From Acidobacteriota bacterium (GTDB lineage Bacteria; Acidobacteriota; Thermoanaerobaculia; Multivoradales; J023), in contig JAJCXQ010000217.1 of NCBI GenBank assembly GCA_029263355.1, forward strand, positions 1 through 36,337: DNA of 36,337 bases, given 5' to 3'. Under the pieces are notes generated by a model, which was not told the DNA's origin, made no database searches, and saw only the letters and a list, made by a program, of their open reading frames with translations. A program made the translations under genes and the position numbers. Of this stretch, positions 9,360 through 17,371 are shown piece by piece; position 1 is the stretch's first letter, and every line of letters starts with the position of its first letter.

Positions 9360-9384
9360 GTATGATATCACTTTGTAATCATAC
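9360..9384. promoter_or_regulatory. Operator-like inverted repeat between divergent genes
   Basis: GTATGAT (9360-9366) and ATCATAC (9378-9384) form a perfect 7-bp inverted repeat with an 11-base spacer. It lies 33 bases upstream of the SPFH start and upstream of the divergent MmcQ/YjbR gene. The geometry suits a dimeric regulator such as the neighbouring ribbon-helix-helix protein. Binding is inferred. Confidence 0.4.
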
Positions 9385-9451
9385 GTGCAGGGTGTCTGAG
9401 TATTCGGAGGTGATTTCACGTCGTCGTTTTTCGGCGTGTTATTCTCGGCGT

Positions 9452-9820
9452 ATGGCAAACGGACACTTTCAGCATGAAGTCATTCTGGGACTCCGGTCTC
9501 GGGCGCTAGCGTTTCCCGAAGTTGCCGAGGGCGACTCCTGCGTCAAGCGGAGTTTCAAAGTTCGCAAAAAAGGGTTCCTCTACCTGGGCGAGAAGGCGGA
9601 CGAATACAACGTCATGGTCAAGCTTGGTCCGTCGATCGAAGAAGCGAGCGCTTTGGCGATCGCCCGGCCCAAGACTTGGAGTGTTGGCAAAGGTGGCTGG
9701 GCGATCTTGAAGTTTGATCCCGCCGAACGCCCGCCCGAGGGTCTACTAGAGCGCTGGATGGAGGAGAGCTATAGGCTCCAGGCGCCCAAGACACTGGTCG
9801 CTGCCCTGGATGCGGAGTAG
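9452..9820 (+). CDS. MmcQ/YjbR family protein
   Basis: The 122-residue protein matches the compact YjbR fold: an N-terminal helix (LRSRALAFPEVAEGDSC), the RSFKVRKKGFLYLGEK strand pair, YNVMVKLGP and the C-terminal WMEESYRLQAPKTLV segment. The family has a DNA-binding-like double-wing fold, but its cellular role is poorly known. I chose the ATG at 9452 because the conserved fold begins there; the frame is open further upstream without similarity. No Shine-Dalgarno is seen. A TATTCT lies six bases before the ATG, so the mRNA could be leaderless. Confidence 0.75.
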   Translation: MANGHFQHEVILGLRSRALAFPEVAEGDSCVKRSFKVRKKGFLYLGEKADEYNVMVKLGPSIEEASALAIARPKTWSVGKGGWAILKFDPAERPPEGLLERWMEESYRLQAPKTLVAALDAE

Positions 9821-9850
9821 CCTTTGCTTGTAGGTCACCCTTGCGTAAAG

Positions 9851-10534
9851 CTACGGATTCCAGATCGCGGGAAACAGCATCAGGCTGGCGACGGTGAGGG
9901 TCGCGTCGTAGAGCAGGATCAAGCTGAGGGTGGCGCCGGTGGTTTCGCCAAGGGAGGCGGCAAGGGTCGCTTCGATGGCGAACTTGAGCAGAGGCAGTAG
10001 GACCGGGAAGGCGAGGACGGCGAAGAGCGGGCCGCGGGCCCGGGCCTGGGCGACCATGGCGGCGATCAGAGTGCTACCGATGGCGAGACCGTAACCTCCA
10101 CCAGCGAGGACAACGGCGAGGCGGGCAGGATGGGCGACCGGCATCTGTAACATGGCGGCGAACAGTGGCGCGATCAGCAGCTCAAGGGCAAGAATCAGCG
10201 TCAGGTTGTAGAGCGCCTTGCCGCAGAACAGACTCACCGGCCGCGCTGCCAGTCGCAAGGCGGTGGCGGTGTGGATCTCTTCCTCGTGGACAAAGGTCCG
10301 GGGTAGGCCGGCGCTGGCGGCGAACAATAGGATCAGCCACAGCAACACCGGCAGGAACTGTCGCGCCTCCGGCGAGGCGCCGATCGGGCCGAGCGCCATG
10401 CTAACGACCACCAGAGTGGTGAAAGCGAATAGGCCGACGGTGTTCAGCGCGTAGCGCGTGCGCAGCTCGGAACGCCACTCTTTGGCGAAGATGGCGCTGG
10501 TTTCAGCCGCCCAGGACGAGATGGGACGCGACAT
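9851..10534 (-). CDS. ccmB: Heme exporter-like ABC permease (CcmB family)
   Basis: The 227-residue protein has about six hydrophobic helices and the CcmB-type opening in which a cytosolic FAKEWRSELRTRYALN segment precedes the first helix. The loop GLPRTFVHEEEIHTATALRLAARPVS matches the family's conserved Glu-rich loop after helix 2. CcmB is the membrane part of the CcmABCD transporter used in cytochrome c maturation. Its start lies inside the end of the upstream ATPase gene (32-base overlap), which implies translational coupling. No ccmC, ccmD or ccmE follows, because the next gene is convergent, so the pair is detached from the rest of the pathway here. Confidence 0.8.
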   Translation of the reverse strand: MSRPISSWAAETSAIFAKEWRSELRTRYALNTVGLFAFTTLVVVSMALGPIGASPEARQFLPVLLWLILLFAASAGLPRTFVHEEEIHTATALRLAARPVSLFCGKALYNLTLILALELLIAPLFAAMLQMPVAHPARLAVVLAGGGYGLAIGSTLIAAMVAQARARGPLFAVLAFPVLLPLLKFAIEATLAASLGETTGATLSLILLYDATLTVASLMLFPAIWNP

Positions 10535-11141
10535 GCGGTAGCTCCAAGTGGTCGGGGTTGGCGACCACCGCCAGACCGGTTTCGAGGTGGCGGTTCAACA
10601 TCCGTAGGACATCGGCTCGGCCATTCTTATCGAGATTCTGGAACGGCTCGTCGAGGAGCAGAATCGGAGGCTGGTGGAGCAGCGCCCAGACCCAACGCAG
10701 ACGTTGGGTCATGCCCGACGACAGAGCGCCCGCCGCGCGGTCGCGAGGCAAGCCGATCTCGTCGAGCAATTCGCCGCCCCGTAGGGGATCGACGCCTCGC
10801 AGGCGGCTGAAGAATTCGAGGTTCTCGAGGGTGGTGAGCTCGGGATAGAGCTCGAGATCCGGGGAAACGAAACCTAGAGCTCGGCGCCGGTCCTCAACGT
10901 CGAGCAGTTTACCTTCGACGCGACACTCGATGGTGCCCCGTTGAGGTGACAACAAACCGGCCAAACAGCGCAGCAGAGTGCTCTTGCCGCTGCCGTTGGA
11001 GCCGGAGATCAGCAGCAGTTGACGACTCTCCACCGTGCCGCTGACTCCCCGCAACACCGGCAGGCGACCGAAGTTGCGGCGCAGGCCGTCAAACGTCAAA
11101 GTTGTGAGGGGCGCCGGAAGGGCATCGTCAGAGGCTGTCAT
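10503..11141 (-). CDS. ccmA: ABC transporter ATP-binding protein (CcmA-like)
   Basis: The protein of about 212 residues has Walker A GSNGSGKST, signature ALSSGMTQRLRW, Walker B ILLLDEP and a closing VVANPDHLEL switch region (Asn-Pro-Asp-His around the H-loop). The signature reads LSSGM, as in CcmA-type ATPases. It powers the CcmB permease encoded immediately downstream. The ATG at 11141 is preferred over the in-frame upstream start because a perfect TATAAT lies six bases upstream, which puts transcription initiation at the ATG itself. It is divergent from the HEAT/cyclophilin gene. Confidence 0.8.
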   Translation of the reverse strand: MTASDDALPAPLTTLTFDGLRRNFGRLPVLRGVSGTVESRQLLLISGSNGSGKSTLLRCLAGLLSPQRGTIECRVEGKLLDVEDRRRALGFVSPDLELYPELTTLENLEFFSRLRGVDPLRGGELLDEIGLPRDRAAGALSSGMTQRLRWVWALLHQPPILLLDEPFQNLDKNGRADVLRMLNRHLETGLAVVANPDHLELPHVASHLVLGG

Positions 11142-11147
11142 GAACGG

Positions 11148-11153
11148 ATTATA
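11148..11153 (-). promoter_or_regulatory. Consensus -10 box directly before ccmA (leaderless)
   Basis: On the minus strand a perfect TATAAT (11153 to 11148) is followed by six bases and then the ccmA ATG. The expected start of transcription coincides with the A of the start codon. No clear -35 hexamer is present. Confidence 0.5.
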
Positions 11154-11196
11154 GGCAGAGTTGTGTCCGGCGAACCGAGCACGTAGGATTCCCGGT

Positions 11197-13197
11197 ATGC
11201 GATCGTTCATCTTGGCGCTTCTGGTGCTTACTGTAGGTTGTGCCTCGGTGGACGCGCCGCTGCCTCAGGCGCGACCGTTGCCAGTGCTGGAGGTTGATGA
11301 TCTGGCAGAGCGGGCGCTGTTGTTGATGCTCGCCGATCGTAAGAAGTACGAGCCGGTGCTGGCCTCGGAGGCGCTCGGCGGAGGCGTCGAGGCGCGGCGC
11401 CAAGTGGCGTTGGCGGTCGCACGTATCGGTGATCCTCGCGGCGGCGCGGTGCTCGAGTCGTTGCTGGCGGATGCGGCGGTCGAGGTCCGGCGGGCGGCGG
11501 CTTTTGGCCTCGGCGAGCTAGGTGAGTTGGGATACACCGCGGAGCCAGCGTTGCTCGGAGTGGTGACTGACGCCGATCGCGAAACCGGACGGTTGGCGGT
11601 CGAGGGCCTGGCCAAGAGCGGGACGCCCCTCGAGACGGTGATTACGCGTTTGATCGAAGCGCCCAGCGAAGAGCTGTTCCCACGACTGCTGCCGGCTCTA
11701 TTCCGATTCGAAAGCGACAGTTTGGTGCGTTGGGCGGTGCAGGGGTTACTCGAAACGACGATCGCAGAACGTCCCATGGCGGCTTACGCCCTAGGACGCA
11801 ACCCGCGTCCCGAAGGCCTCGAGCCGCTGCGCTCACTATTCGCCGATGAGGACGCTTGGGTCCGCAGTCTCGCGGCGCGGGGAGTGGGGCGGGTCGGCGA
11901 TCGTTCCGACCTCGAACGACTCCGGCCGTTGCTCGATGATCCTGAAGCCGGGCCCATCATTCAGGCGTTGCGCTCGGTGCGACGGCTCGTCGATGACGGC
12001 AAGGCGGCGCCACCCCGGGCCTGGCAGCCGCGCCTGTTGGAGCTGATGGCCGATCCGCGGCCCGGAGTGCGCCTGACCGCGATCGAGGCTTCAACGGTGT
12101 GGTTGCTCGACGACGAGCTGGGCGCGATGTTGGCGCGATTGGCGGCGTCGGGGCAACACCGTGAACGTGAGCTGGCGCTGCTCGCCCTGGCTGAAGGCGA
12201 AGATCCGCGTGCGGCGGCGCTGTTGGTGCGCATCGCCGGTGAAACGGATCCGGTGCTGCGATCGAGCGCGGCGCAAGCAGCCGGGTTCTTTCGCGCTGCC
12301 GAGATCCTCGAGCAACTCGCCGCCGATGACAATCCAGGAGTGCGGCGCACGGTCCTCGAGACACGCTTGGCGGGGGAGCCTCCCGAGGCCGAAGAGTGGG
12401 TGCGCACAGCGTTGAAAGATCGTGATCCCACGGTTCGAGCGTCGGCTCTCGAATGGGCTGCCGAGAACCCCAAGATTGAGATGGAGAAGTTGTTTGCGGC
12501 AATGACCGACATCTGGCGGGACCGGCTGCCGGATGCCCGGATCAACGGAGTGCGGGCACTGACCGTGCGCGCTGAGGCCACACCGACCGAACGTGGCGCT
12601 ATCGTTATCCTGCTCGAAGAGTTGGCCAGCGATGACAACTTTCTGGTGCGACGCTTAGCGGCCCAAGCGTTGGTCGATCTGAAGCGGGACCGGCCGGCGA
12701 TCGGTGCGGTGCAAACCCGCAAATCGGTGACGGTGTACCGCGAGATTGTCCAGCGGACAGCGCGGCCGCGGCGAGTGGAGTTGATGACTGAGCACGGTTC
12801 GATCCGAGTCGAGCTGGCGTGTCCCGATGCGCCCCTTACCTGTCTCAACTTTTTACAACTCGCGGCGCAAGGCTACTTCGAAGGCTTGAGCTTCCATCGT
12901 GTTGTCCCGGATTTTGTAGTGCAGGCCGGCGATCCCCGCGGCGACGGTTGGGGCGGCCCGGGTTACGCGATCCGTGATGAGGTGAACATGCTGCGTTATG
13001 AGCGTGGGGCTGTCGGCATGGCGTTGTCGGGACCTGACACTGGCGGCAGTCAGTTTTTCATCACCCTGGCGCCTCAGCCCCACCTCGATGGTGGCTATAC
13101 GGTTTTCGGTCGAGTGGTCTCAGGCGACGACGTGTTGGATCGCATCGTTCAGGGTGACCGAATCCTTCGAATCGTCGAAGCGCCGGCCGGACAATAG
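11197..13197 (+). CDS. HEAT-repeat lipoprotein with C-terminal cyclophilin-type peptidyl-prolyl isomerase
   Basis: The 666-residue protein has a lipoprotein signal with lipobox LTVGC (Cys15), so it is predicted to be membrane-anchored outside the cytoplasm. Residues about 40-520 are tandem HEAT/PBS-type helical repeats (VRRAAAFGLGELGE, VRSLAARGVGRVGD, VRLTAIEASTVWLLD, VRRLAAQALVDLKRD). Residues about 524-660 are a cyclophilin domain with FHRVVPDFVVQAGD (catalytic Arg), GSQFFIT and GGYTVFGRVV. It presumably catalyses proline isomerisation in exported proteins that the repeats capture (inference). The start at 11197 is chosen because it begins the signal peptide. The sigma factor gene follows 49 bases downstream. 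Confidence 0.85.
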   Translation: MRSFILALLVLTVGCASVDAPLPQARPLPVLEVDDLAERALLLMLADRKKYEPVLASEALGGGVEARRQVALAVARIGDPRGGAVLESLLADAAVEVRRAAAFGLGELGELGYTAEPALLGVVTDADRETGRLAVEGLAKSGTPLETVITRLIEAPSEELFPRLLPALFRFESDSLVRWAVQGLLETTIAERPMAAYALGRNPRPEGLEPLRSLFADEDAWVRSLAARGVGRVGDRSDLERLRPLLDDPEAGPIIQALRSVRRLVDDGKAAPPRAWQPRLLELMADPRPGVRLTAIEASTVWLLDDELGAMLARLAASGQHRERELALLALAEGEDPRAAALLVRIAGETDPVLRSSAAQAAGFFRAAEILEQLAADDNPGVRRTVLETRLAGEPPEAEEWVRTALKDRDPTVRASALEWAAENPKIEMEKLFAAMTDIWRDRLPDARINGVRALTVRAEATPTERGAIVILLEELASDDNFLVRRLAAQALVDLKRDRPAIGAVQTRKSVTVYREIVQRTARPRRVELMTEHGSIRVELACPDAPLTCLNFLQLAAQGYFEGLSFHRVVPDFVVQAGDPRGDGWGGPGYAIRDEVNMLRYERGAVGMALSGPDTGGSQFFITLAPQPHLDGGYTVFGRVVSGDDVLDRIVQGDRILRIVEAPAGQ

Positions 13198-13212
13198 CTG
13201 TTACGGCGTCCG

Positions 13213-13238
13213 TGCAACCTTCGTTCGAGAGTCACGTA
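13213..13238 (+). promoter_or_regulatory. ECF-type promoter in front of the sigma factor gene
   Basis: TGCAAC (13213-13218), 16 bases, then CGTA (13235-13238) reproduces the AAC/CGT architecture of many ECF promoters (compare TGAAAC-N16-CGTA of sigma-W type). The distance to the ATG at 13247 would make the transcript nearly leaderless. Autoregulation by the encoded sigma factor is inferred. Confidence 0.45.
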
Positions 13239-13246
13239 ACAAGCCC

Positions 13247-13831
13247 ATGTCGAGAGAAATGCAGCCCCCGGACGAAGATCTGGTGGCGTCGATTCTCAAA
13301 GGCAAACGACTACTCTTCGAAGAGTTGGTCGGTCGCTACCAGGGTCGTCTAGTCAATTATTTGTACCGGATGCTCCGGAATGAGGAGGACGCTCATGATC
13401 TGGCACAGGAGGTTTTCGTCAAGATTTATGGTGCTCTGGATCGCTTCGACCCAAAGTATCGATTCTCGACCTGGCTTTTTCGAGTGGCGCAGAATGCCGC
13501 GATCGACAAGATTCGTAAACGCCGTCTGAAACTGGTTTCGCTGCATCGCCCGGATACTGGGGATGGTGACAGCGGAGAGTGGGAGCTCGAAGGACAGGAG
13601 TTGACACCGTATCAAGAGGCACGAAACGTCGAGCGTGGAACAGCCATCAAACAAGCGATCGATGGTTTGCCATGGGAGTACCAGGAGCTCATCAGCATGC
13701 GTCACTATGGCGAGCTGTCCTACGACGAAATCGCCAAGCTCAAGGAAATGCCTCTCGGAACGGTTAAGAACAAGCTCTTTCGTGGCCGCCAGATGTTGAA
13801 GGAGAGACTCGGTGATTACCTCACAGACTGA
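13247..13831 (+). CDS. ECF-type RNA polymerase sigma factor
   Basis: The 194-residue protein has sigma region 2 (about 24-95) with FEELVGRYQGRLVNYLYRML, the core-binding DAHDLAQEVFVKIY and the -10-recognition FSTWLFRVAQNAAIDKIRKRR. A variable acidic linker (about 100-130) leads to region 4 (about 132-190) with LPWEYQELISMRHYGELSYDEIAKLK and GTVKNKLFRGRQMLKERL. This is the standard ECF layout. The ATG at 13247 begins just before conserved region 2, and the longer open frame upstream overlaps the previous gene. An ECF-like promoter lies immediately upstream, and a membrane protein that may be its anti-sigma factor follows. Confidence 0.9.
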   Translation: MSREMQPPDEDLVASILKGKRLLFEELVGRYQGRLVNYLYRMLRNEEDAHDLAQEVFVKIYGALDRFDPKYRFSTWLFRVAQNAAIDKIRKRRLKLVSLHRPDTGDGDSGEWELEGQELTPYQEARNVERGTAIKQAIDGLPWEYQELISMRHYGELSYDEIAKLKEMPLGTVKNKLFRGRQMLKERLGDYLTD

Positions 13832-13929
13832 AGACCTCGGAAAGAAGTCAGAGGCCGTGACATCCGGGCAGCCAACATCAGGCGTAAGAAACAACAGGAT
13901 CGGGATATCGGACAGGTGAGGGTCAGCAC

Positions 13930-14520
13930 ATGAAGATCGAGAGTGCAGTCTGGAAGCAGTGGTTAGATCAGGATCTTGATGGAGAGCTCGCTGCGGCTGA
14001 CAAGACGCAGCTGGCGAAGATCCTCGAGACCTATCCTGAGGCAGGCGCTGAACGTCGCAGTCTCGAGGCGCTCCATCAGGCGATGGACGACGACCGCATT
14101 CCGGTCCGACCCAGTTTTTCCGACCATGTGATGGAGGCTCTGCCGCGTGCCTGGTGGGAACGCGAGGCGCATGCCGGCCTGCCACGTTGGGCTCTGCCAA
14201 TGGCGATGATGCTGGTGTTGGCTCTCGGGGCGACCCTAACGCTTGGCAGCGTAGCCGAGGTCGGTCGCTTTGCCGGACTCGGCACGACCATCGTCGACTT
14301 CATGCAGGCGACGTTCCTTGCCGGCTCAGGCATGCTGTTTGCCACCTGGCGCGGTTTCGGCCTGGGACTCGAGGAGTTGATGGCTGAATCCGGGCTCAAC
14401 CTGTTGGCCTTGGCAGGCGGCGTGCTTAGCCTGAATGTCCTGTTCATCTCAATGCTGCGCCGCCGCCGCCCGGCGGCACAGACAGCTGAAGTCTCGGGTT
14501 CGGAAGAGAGCGACAGCTAG
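13930..14520 (+). CDS. Probable membrane anti-sigma factor
   Basis: The 196-residue protein has a soluble N-terminus of about 85 residues. It opens with WKQWLDQDLDGELAAADKTQL, the 'dxxLDGEL' style start typical of anti-sigma domains, but there is no HxxxCxxC zinc motif. Three hydrophobic segments follow (about 88-106, 118-140 and 156-175), then an RRRR stop-transfer. It sits 98 bases downstream of the ECF sigma gene in the same orientation, the usual place for a cognate anti-sigma. The role is inferred from position and layout. A GGTGAGGG ribosome site precedes the ATG. Confidence 0.6.
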   Translation: MKIESAVWKQWLDQDLDGELAAADKTQLAKILETYPEAGAERRSLEALHQAMDDDRIPVRPSFSDHVMEALPRAWWEREAHAGLPRWALPMAMMLVLALGATLTLGSVAEVGRFAGLGTTIVDFMQATFLAGSGMLFATWRGFGLGLEELMAESGLNLLALAGGVLSLNVLFISMLRRRRPAAQTAEVSGSEESDS

Positions 14521-14604
14521 TCTGCGTGACGTCGGCTTCCCAGCAGTGGATATATATCTTCTTCCTAGCAGATGGCGTTTCTAGACGCAGCCTCTAGTGT
14601 TGGG

Positions 14605-15357
14605 CTAATTCTGCGGCACCAACATCGCCGACCACTCTCTTGACGTCCCGGCGTATCTGTCGAGGTCAACCTTGCCCTCGATTCCAGCGACGCTGCCGTC
14701 TTGCGAATATTGCCAGAAGGACCACTTCGTCCAGCTGTCGATGGAAGTTGGGGCAGTTTCTGAATAGTCTGCGATCCACAGCGGATAGGTGTCGAAACCG
14801 TCAGCGAGATCCCGTTGCAGGAAGGTCACATCGCTGTAGAGGATGGGCTTGACGCCGTAGTGTGCATGGATCGCCTTGAGCCAAGTCAAAACTTCAGCCT
14901 CGATGGCGGCGGCTGACTCGCCGTCGCTCACTTCGACGTCGAGCGCTGGCGGCAGATCGCCTGGCGCCAACTCCACGGTGGCGATAAAAAGATTGGCCTG
15001 GGCTTCGGCATCGTCGTCGGGTTCAAAGAAATGATAAGCCCCGCGGACGATGCCGGCTTCTCTCATGGCGGCCCAATTGGTGCTGAAGGTTGGATCCACC
15101 AAGTCGACCCCCTCGGTGGCTTTGGCGAAGGCGAAGGCTTTACCCGAGGCCCTTACCTTGGTCCAATCGATGGTGCCCTGGAAGTGAGAGACATCGATCC
15201 CCTCGAAGTTCATGATGATCCCGGCGGACGTGTCCACGAGAGTCTTGACAGCGGGAGGTTTTTCCGCCGCGGTGCTATCTGCAGGGGTGCTCTGGTGGCA
15301 GGCGAGGAAAGGTAGAGCGAGGATCAGTGGCCAGGCTCGTGTTGAGGTTCGATTCAT
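14605..15357 (-). CDS. GH25-family lysozyme (muramidase) lipoprotein
   Basis: The 250-residue protein has a lipobox LPFLAC (Cys20) and a short linker. The GH25 barrel (about 50-245) shows FEGIDVSHFQGTIDW (Asp55), FAFAKATEGV, GAYHFFEP, PPALDVEVSDG (Asp140, Glu142), KPILYSDVTFL, PLWIADYS and WSFWQYSQDG. Members hydrolyse the N-acetylmuramic acid-N-acetylglucosamine bond of peptidoglycan, and lipidation would place this one at the envelope. The ATG at 15357 is preferred to the TTG one codon earlier because GGAG lies at usable spacing. The gene is convergent with the anti-sigma gene and divergent from the bactofilin-like gene. Confidence 0.88.
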   Translation of the reverse strand: MNRTSTRAWPLILALPFLACHQSTPADSTAAEKPPAVKTLVDTSAGIIMNFEGIDVSHFQGTIDWTKVRASGKAFAFAKATEGVDLVDPTFSTNWAAMREAGIVRGAYHFFEPDDDAEAQANLFIATVELAPGDLPPALDVEVSDGESAAAIEAEVLTWLKAIHAHYGVKPILYSDVTFLQRDLADGFDTYPLWIADYSETAPTSIDSWTKWSFWQYSQDGSVAGIEGKVDLDRYAGTSREWSAMLVPQN

Positions 15358-15466
15358 CAAGATGACTCTCCGAGGGTGGGTCGTTCTGATACCGAGTTGA
15401 AGACTGACATATCTTAGCTGACAGCCCGAGTTCGTTTTGGGGTGGAAATCGTACTAAGCTTCGGTT

Positions 15467-16456
15467 GTGAACAGCTTGAAATCTAACCGTGGCTCGTGGG
15501 TAGTCCGCCGCTGGGCCGCAGTGTTTATCGCGACGCTGGGGTTGATCCTCGGGCTCTCACCCGTGGCTGGCCAGCAGCCCGCGGCAGACCCGACCGTGGT
15601 CGAGGACGTTTCGATGGACAGCAGCTCGGCGCCAGCTCACCACCTGCAGCGTGGCAGCATTGCCCGCCAACGGATTGTGGCTTTGGGCCAGGATGCGGTG
15701 ATCGACGGCGAGGCCAAGAGCCATGTGGTTGCAATCAGTGGTTCGGTGCGGGTCTCGGGCCATGTGGCAGGGGACGTGATCGTGCTGGGAGGCGATGCTC
15801 TGTTGACCGAGACCGCTCGGGTTGATGGCGATGTCTATGTTCTCAGCGGTCACATCGACGCCGCGCCGGGAGCCATCCTGGAGGGCCGCTCGGTGGCCTA
15901 CCCGGATGCCTCAGCACTGTGGGTGGCGTTGATCCAAGGGCCGGCGATGGGCTTACCGGCATCGTCGCCGGTGGTGCTGGGCGCCAAGCTTGCCTTGTTG
16001 GCGTTTTGGGCGTTTGTGATTCTGGCGCTGTTCGCAGTCGGACGACGGGAGCTGCTGAGCACCTCGGACAGCGTGCGGGTCGAACCGTTTCGCAACTTCT
16101 TTCTCGGTCTTACCGGTGTGTTGGCGATGGTGCTGACAGCGTTGTTCTTCAGCGCCTTTTCCGGTGCTCTGCTCGGCGTGCCACTCATCGTCCTGGTGGT
16201 GGTTTTTGCTCTAGTGCTGCGATTCTGGGGGATGGTTGCGGTTTTTCACGCGCTTGGGGATTGGCTCTCAGAGCGTCTGAAGTGGCATCCGCCTCTGCCC
16301 TTGACCGCGGCCTCGTATGGCCTGGCCATGCTCGGTCTTGTCAAGTTCTTGCCTTGGGTTGGAGTTTGGGTCTGGAGCGTGGCCACCTTTATCGGGGTGG
16401 GTGCAGCCTTGTCGACCAAGCTCGGCCGGCGGGAAGCCTGGTTCGAAGCCGCTTGA
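15467..16456 (+). CDS. Bactofilin-like (polymer-forming) domain membrane protein
   Basis: The 329-residue protein starts at GTG and has a signal-like hydrophobic segment (about 15-35). A short right-handed beta-helix-like repeat region (about 60-145) shows the bactofilin cadence, with short strands of the type AVIDGEAKSHVVAISGSVRVSGHVAGDVIVLGGDA. Three or four transmembrane helices follow (about 165-310). Proteins of this build are common and uncharacterised in Acidobacteriota. The extracytoplasmic polymer-type domain suggests an envelope role, which is inference. The start codon has no strong ribosome site; a TAAGCT six bases upstream would allow a leaderless mRNA. Confidence 0.65.
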   Translation: MNSLKSNRGSWVVRRWAAVFIATLGLILGLSPVAGQQPAADPTVVEDVSMDSSSAPAHHLQRGSIARQRIVALGQDAVIDGEAKSHVVAISGSVRVSGHVAGDVIVLGGDALLTETARVDGDVYVLSGHIDAAPGAILEGRSVAYPDASALWVALIQGPAMGLPASSPVVLGAKLALLAFWAFVILALFAVGRRELLSTSDSVRVEPFRNFFLGLTGVLAMVLTALFFSAFSGALLGVPLIVLVVVFALVLRFWGMVAVFHALGDWLSERLKWHPPLPLTAASYGLAMLGLVKFLPWVGVWVWSVATFIGVGAALSTKLGRREAWFEAA

Positions 16457-16500
16457 CCTCAAGCTAATCTCAAAGACTGAATCTCAAAAGGACGTTACTC

Positions 16501-17358
16501 ATGCGGGTTATCAACTCCCTAGGAGTGGTCGGTGCGGGCACGATGGGCCACGGCATCGCCCAAGTCGCCGCCCAGGCAGGTCTCGAGACATGCCTCGTCG
16601 ATATTGACCAGACTGCCTTGGATCGTGGGGTCGCGGCAATCGAGAAGAGCTTGTCGCGGTTCGCCGCCAAAGGCAAAATCAGCTCTGAAGACGAGGCCGC
16701 GGCTCGTCAGCGCCTTTCGACCAGTACCGAGGTCGCCAGTTTGGCAGATTGTCAGTTGGTGGTCGAAGCGGTGGTCGAGAAGCTCGAGGTCAAGTCCGCG
16801 GTCCTCGGCCAACTCGATAAGGTCTGCTCTCACGACACGATCCTCGCAACGAATACCAGCTCGATATCGATCACCAAGCTGGCGGCATCGACCTCGCGGC
16901 CGGAAAAAATCATCGGTATGCATTTCATGAATCCCGTGCCGTTGATGAAGTTGGTCGAGGTGATCCGTGGACTCGCTACCGATCAGCCGACCTACGACGC
17001 GGTGGAATCCGTGTCGCGTCGTATGGGCAAGGTCCCGGTCGAAGTTCACGACGCGCCAGGCTTCGTGTCCAATCGAGTGTTGATGCCGATGATCAATGAG
17101 GCGATCTTTTGCCTTTACGAAGGGGTGGGCGCCGCCGAGGCCATCGACGAAGTGATGAAGCTCGGTATGAATCATCCGATGGGGCCTCTGGCGCTCGCCG
17201 ACCTCATTGGGCTGGATGTCTGCCTCGATATTTTGCGGGTGCTACAGGACGGTTTCGGCGATCCCAAGTATCGACCTTGCCCATTGTTGGTGAAGATGGT
17301 TGATGCCGGCTACTTGGGTCGCAAGTCTGGCCGCGGCTTCTACGATTACGCGAAGTAG
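16501..17358 (+). CDS. hbd: 3-hydroxybutyryl-CoA dehydrogenase (3-hydroxyacyl-CoA dehydrogenase family)
   Basis: The 285-residue protein is the standard length of single-domain-pair HBD enzymes. The Rossmann motif GVVGAGTMGHGIAQV opens the NAD-binding half. The active site shows TNTSSISI, HFMNPVPLMKLVEVI (His141, Glu153), APGFVSNRVL (Asn191) and the closing KSGRGFYDY. It interconverts acetoacetyl-CoA or other 3-ketoacyl-CoA and 3-hydroxyacyl-CoA with NAD(H), in fatty-acid or butyrate/PHB metabolism. AAGGA lies at good spacing before the ATG. An enoyl-CoA hydratase-like gene lies 3.7 kb downstream on the opposite strand. The TPR gene begins 13 bases after its stop. Confidence 0.93.
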   Translation: MRVINSLGVVGAGTMGHGIAQVAAQAGLETCLVDIDQTALDRGVAAIEKSLSRFAAKGKISSEDEAAARQRLSTSTEVASLADCQLVVEAVVEKLEVKSAVLGQLDKVCSHDTILATNTSSISITKLAASTSRPEKIIGMHFMNPVPLMKLVEVIRGLATDQPTYDAVESVSRRMGKVPVEVHDAPGFVSNRVLMPMINEAIFCLYEGVGAAEAIDEVMKLGMNHPMGPLALADLIGLDVCLDILRVLQDGFGDPKYRPCPLLVKMVDAGYLGRKSGRGFYDYAK

Positions 17359-17371
17359 CCGAAGGCAGGCC

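Noticed and set aside
11961..12848. 295-codon antisense frame inside the HEAT-repeat gene
   Set aside because: It is Ser/Arg/Ala-rich shadow translation opposite a well-supported repeat protein.
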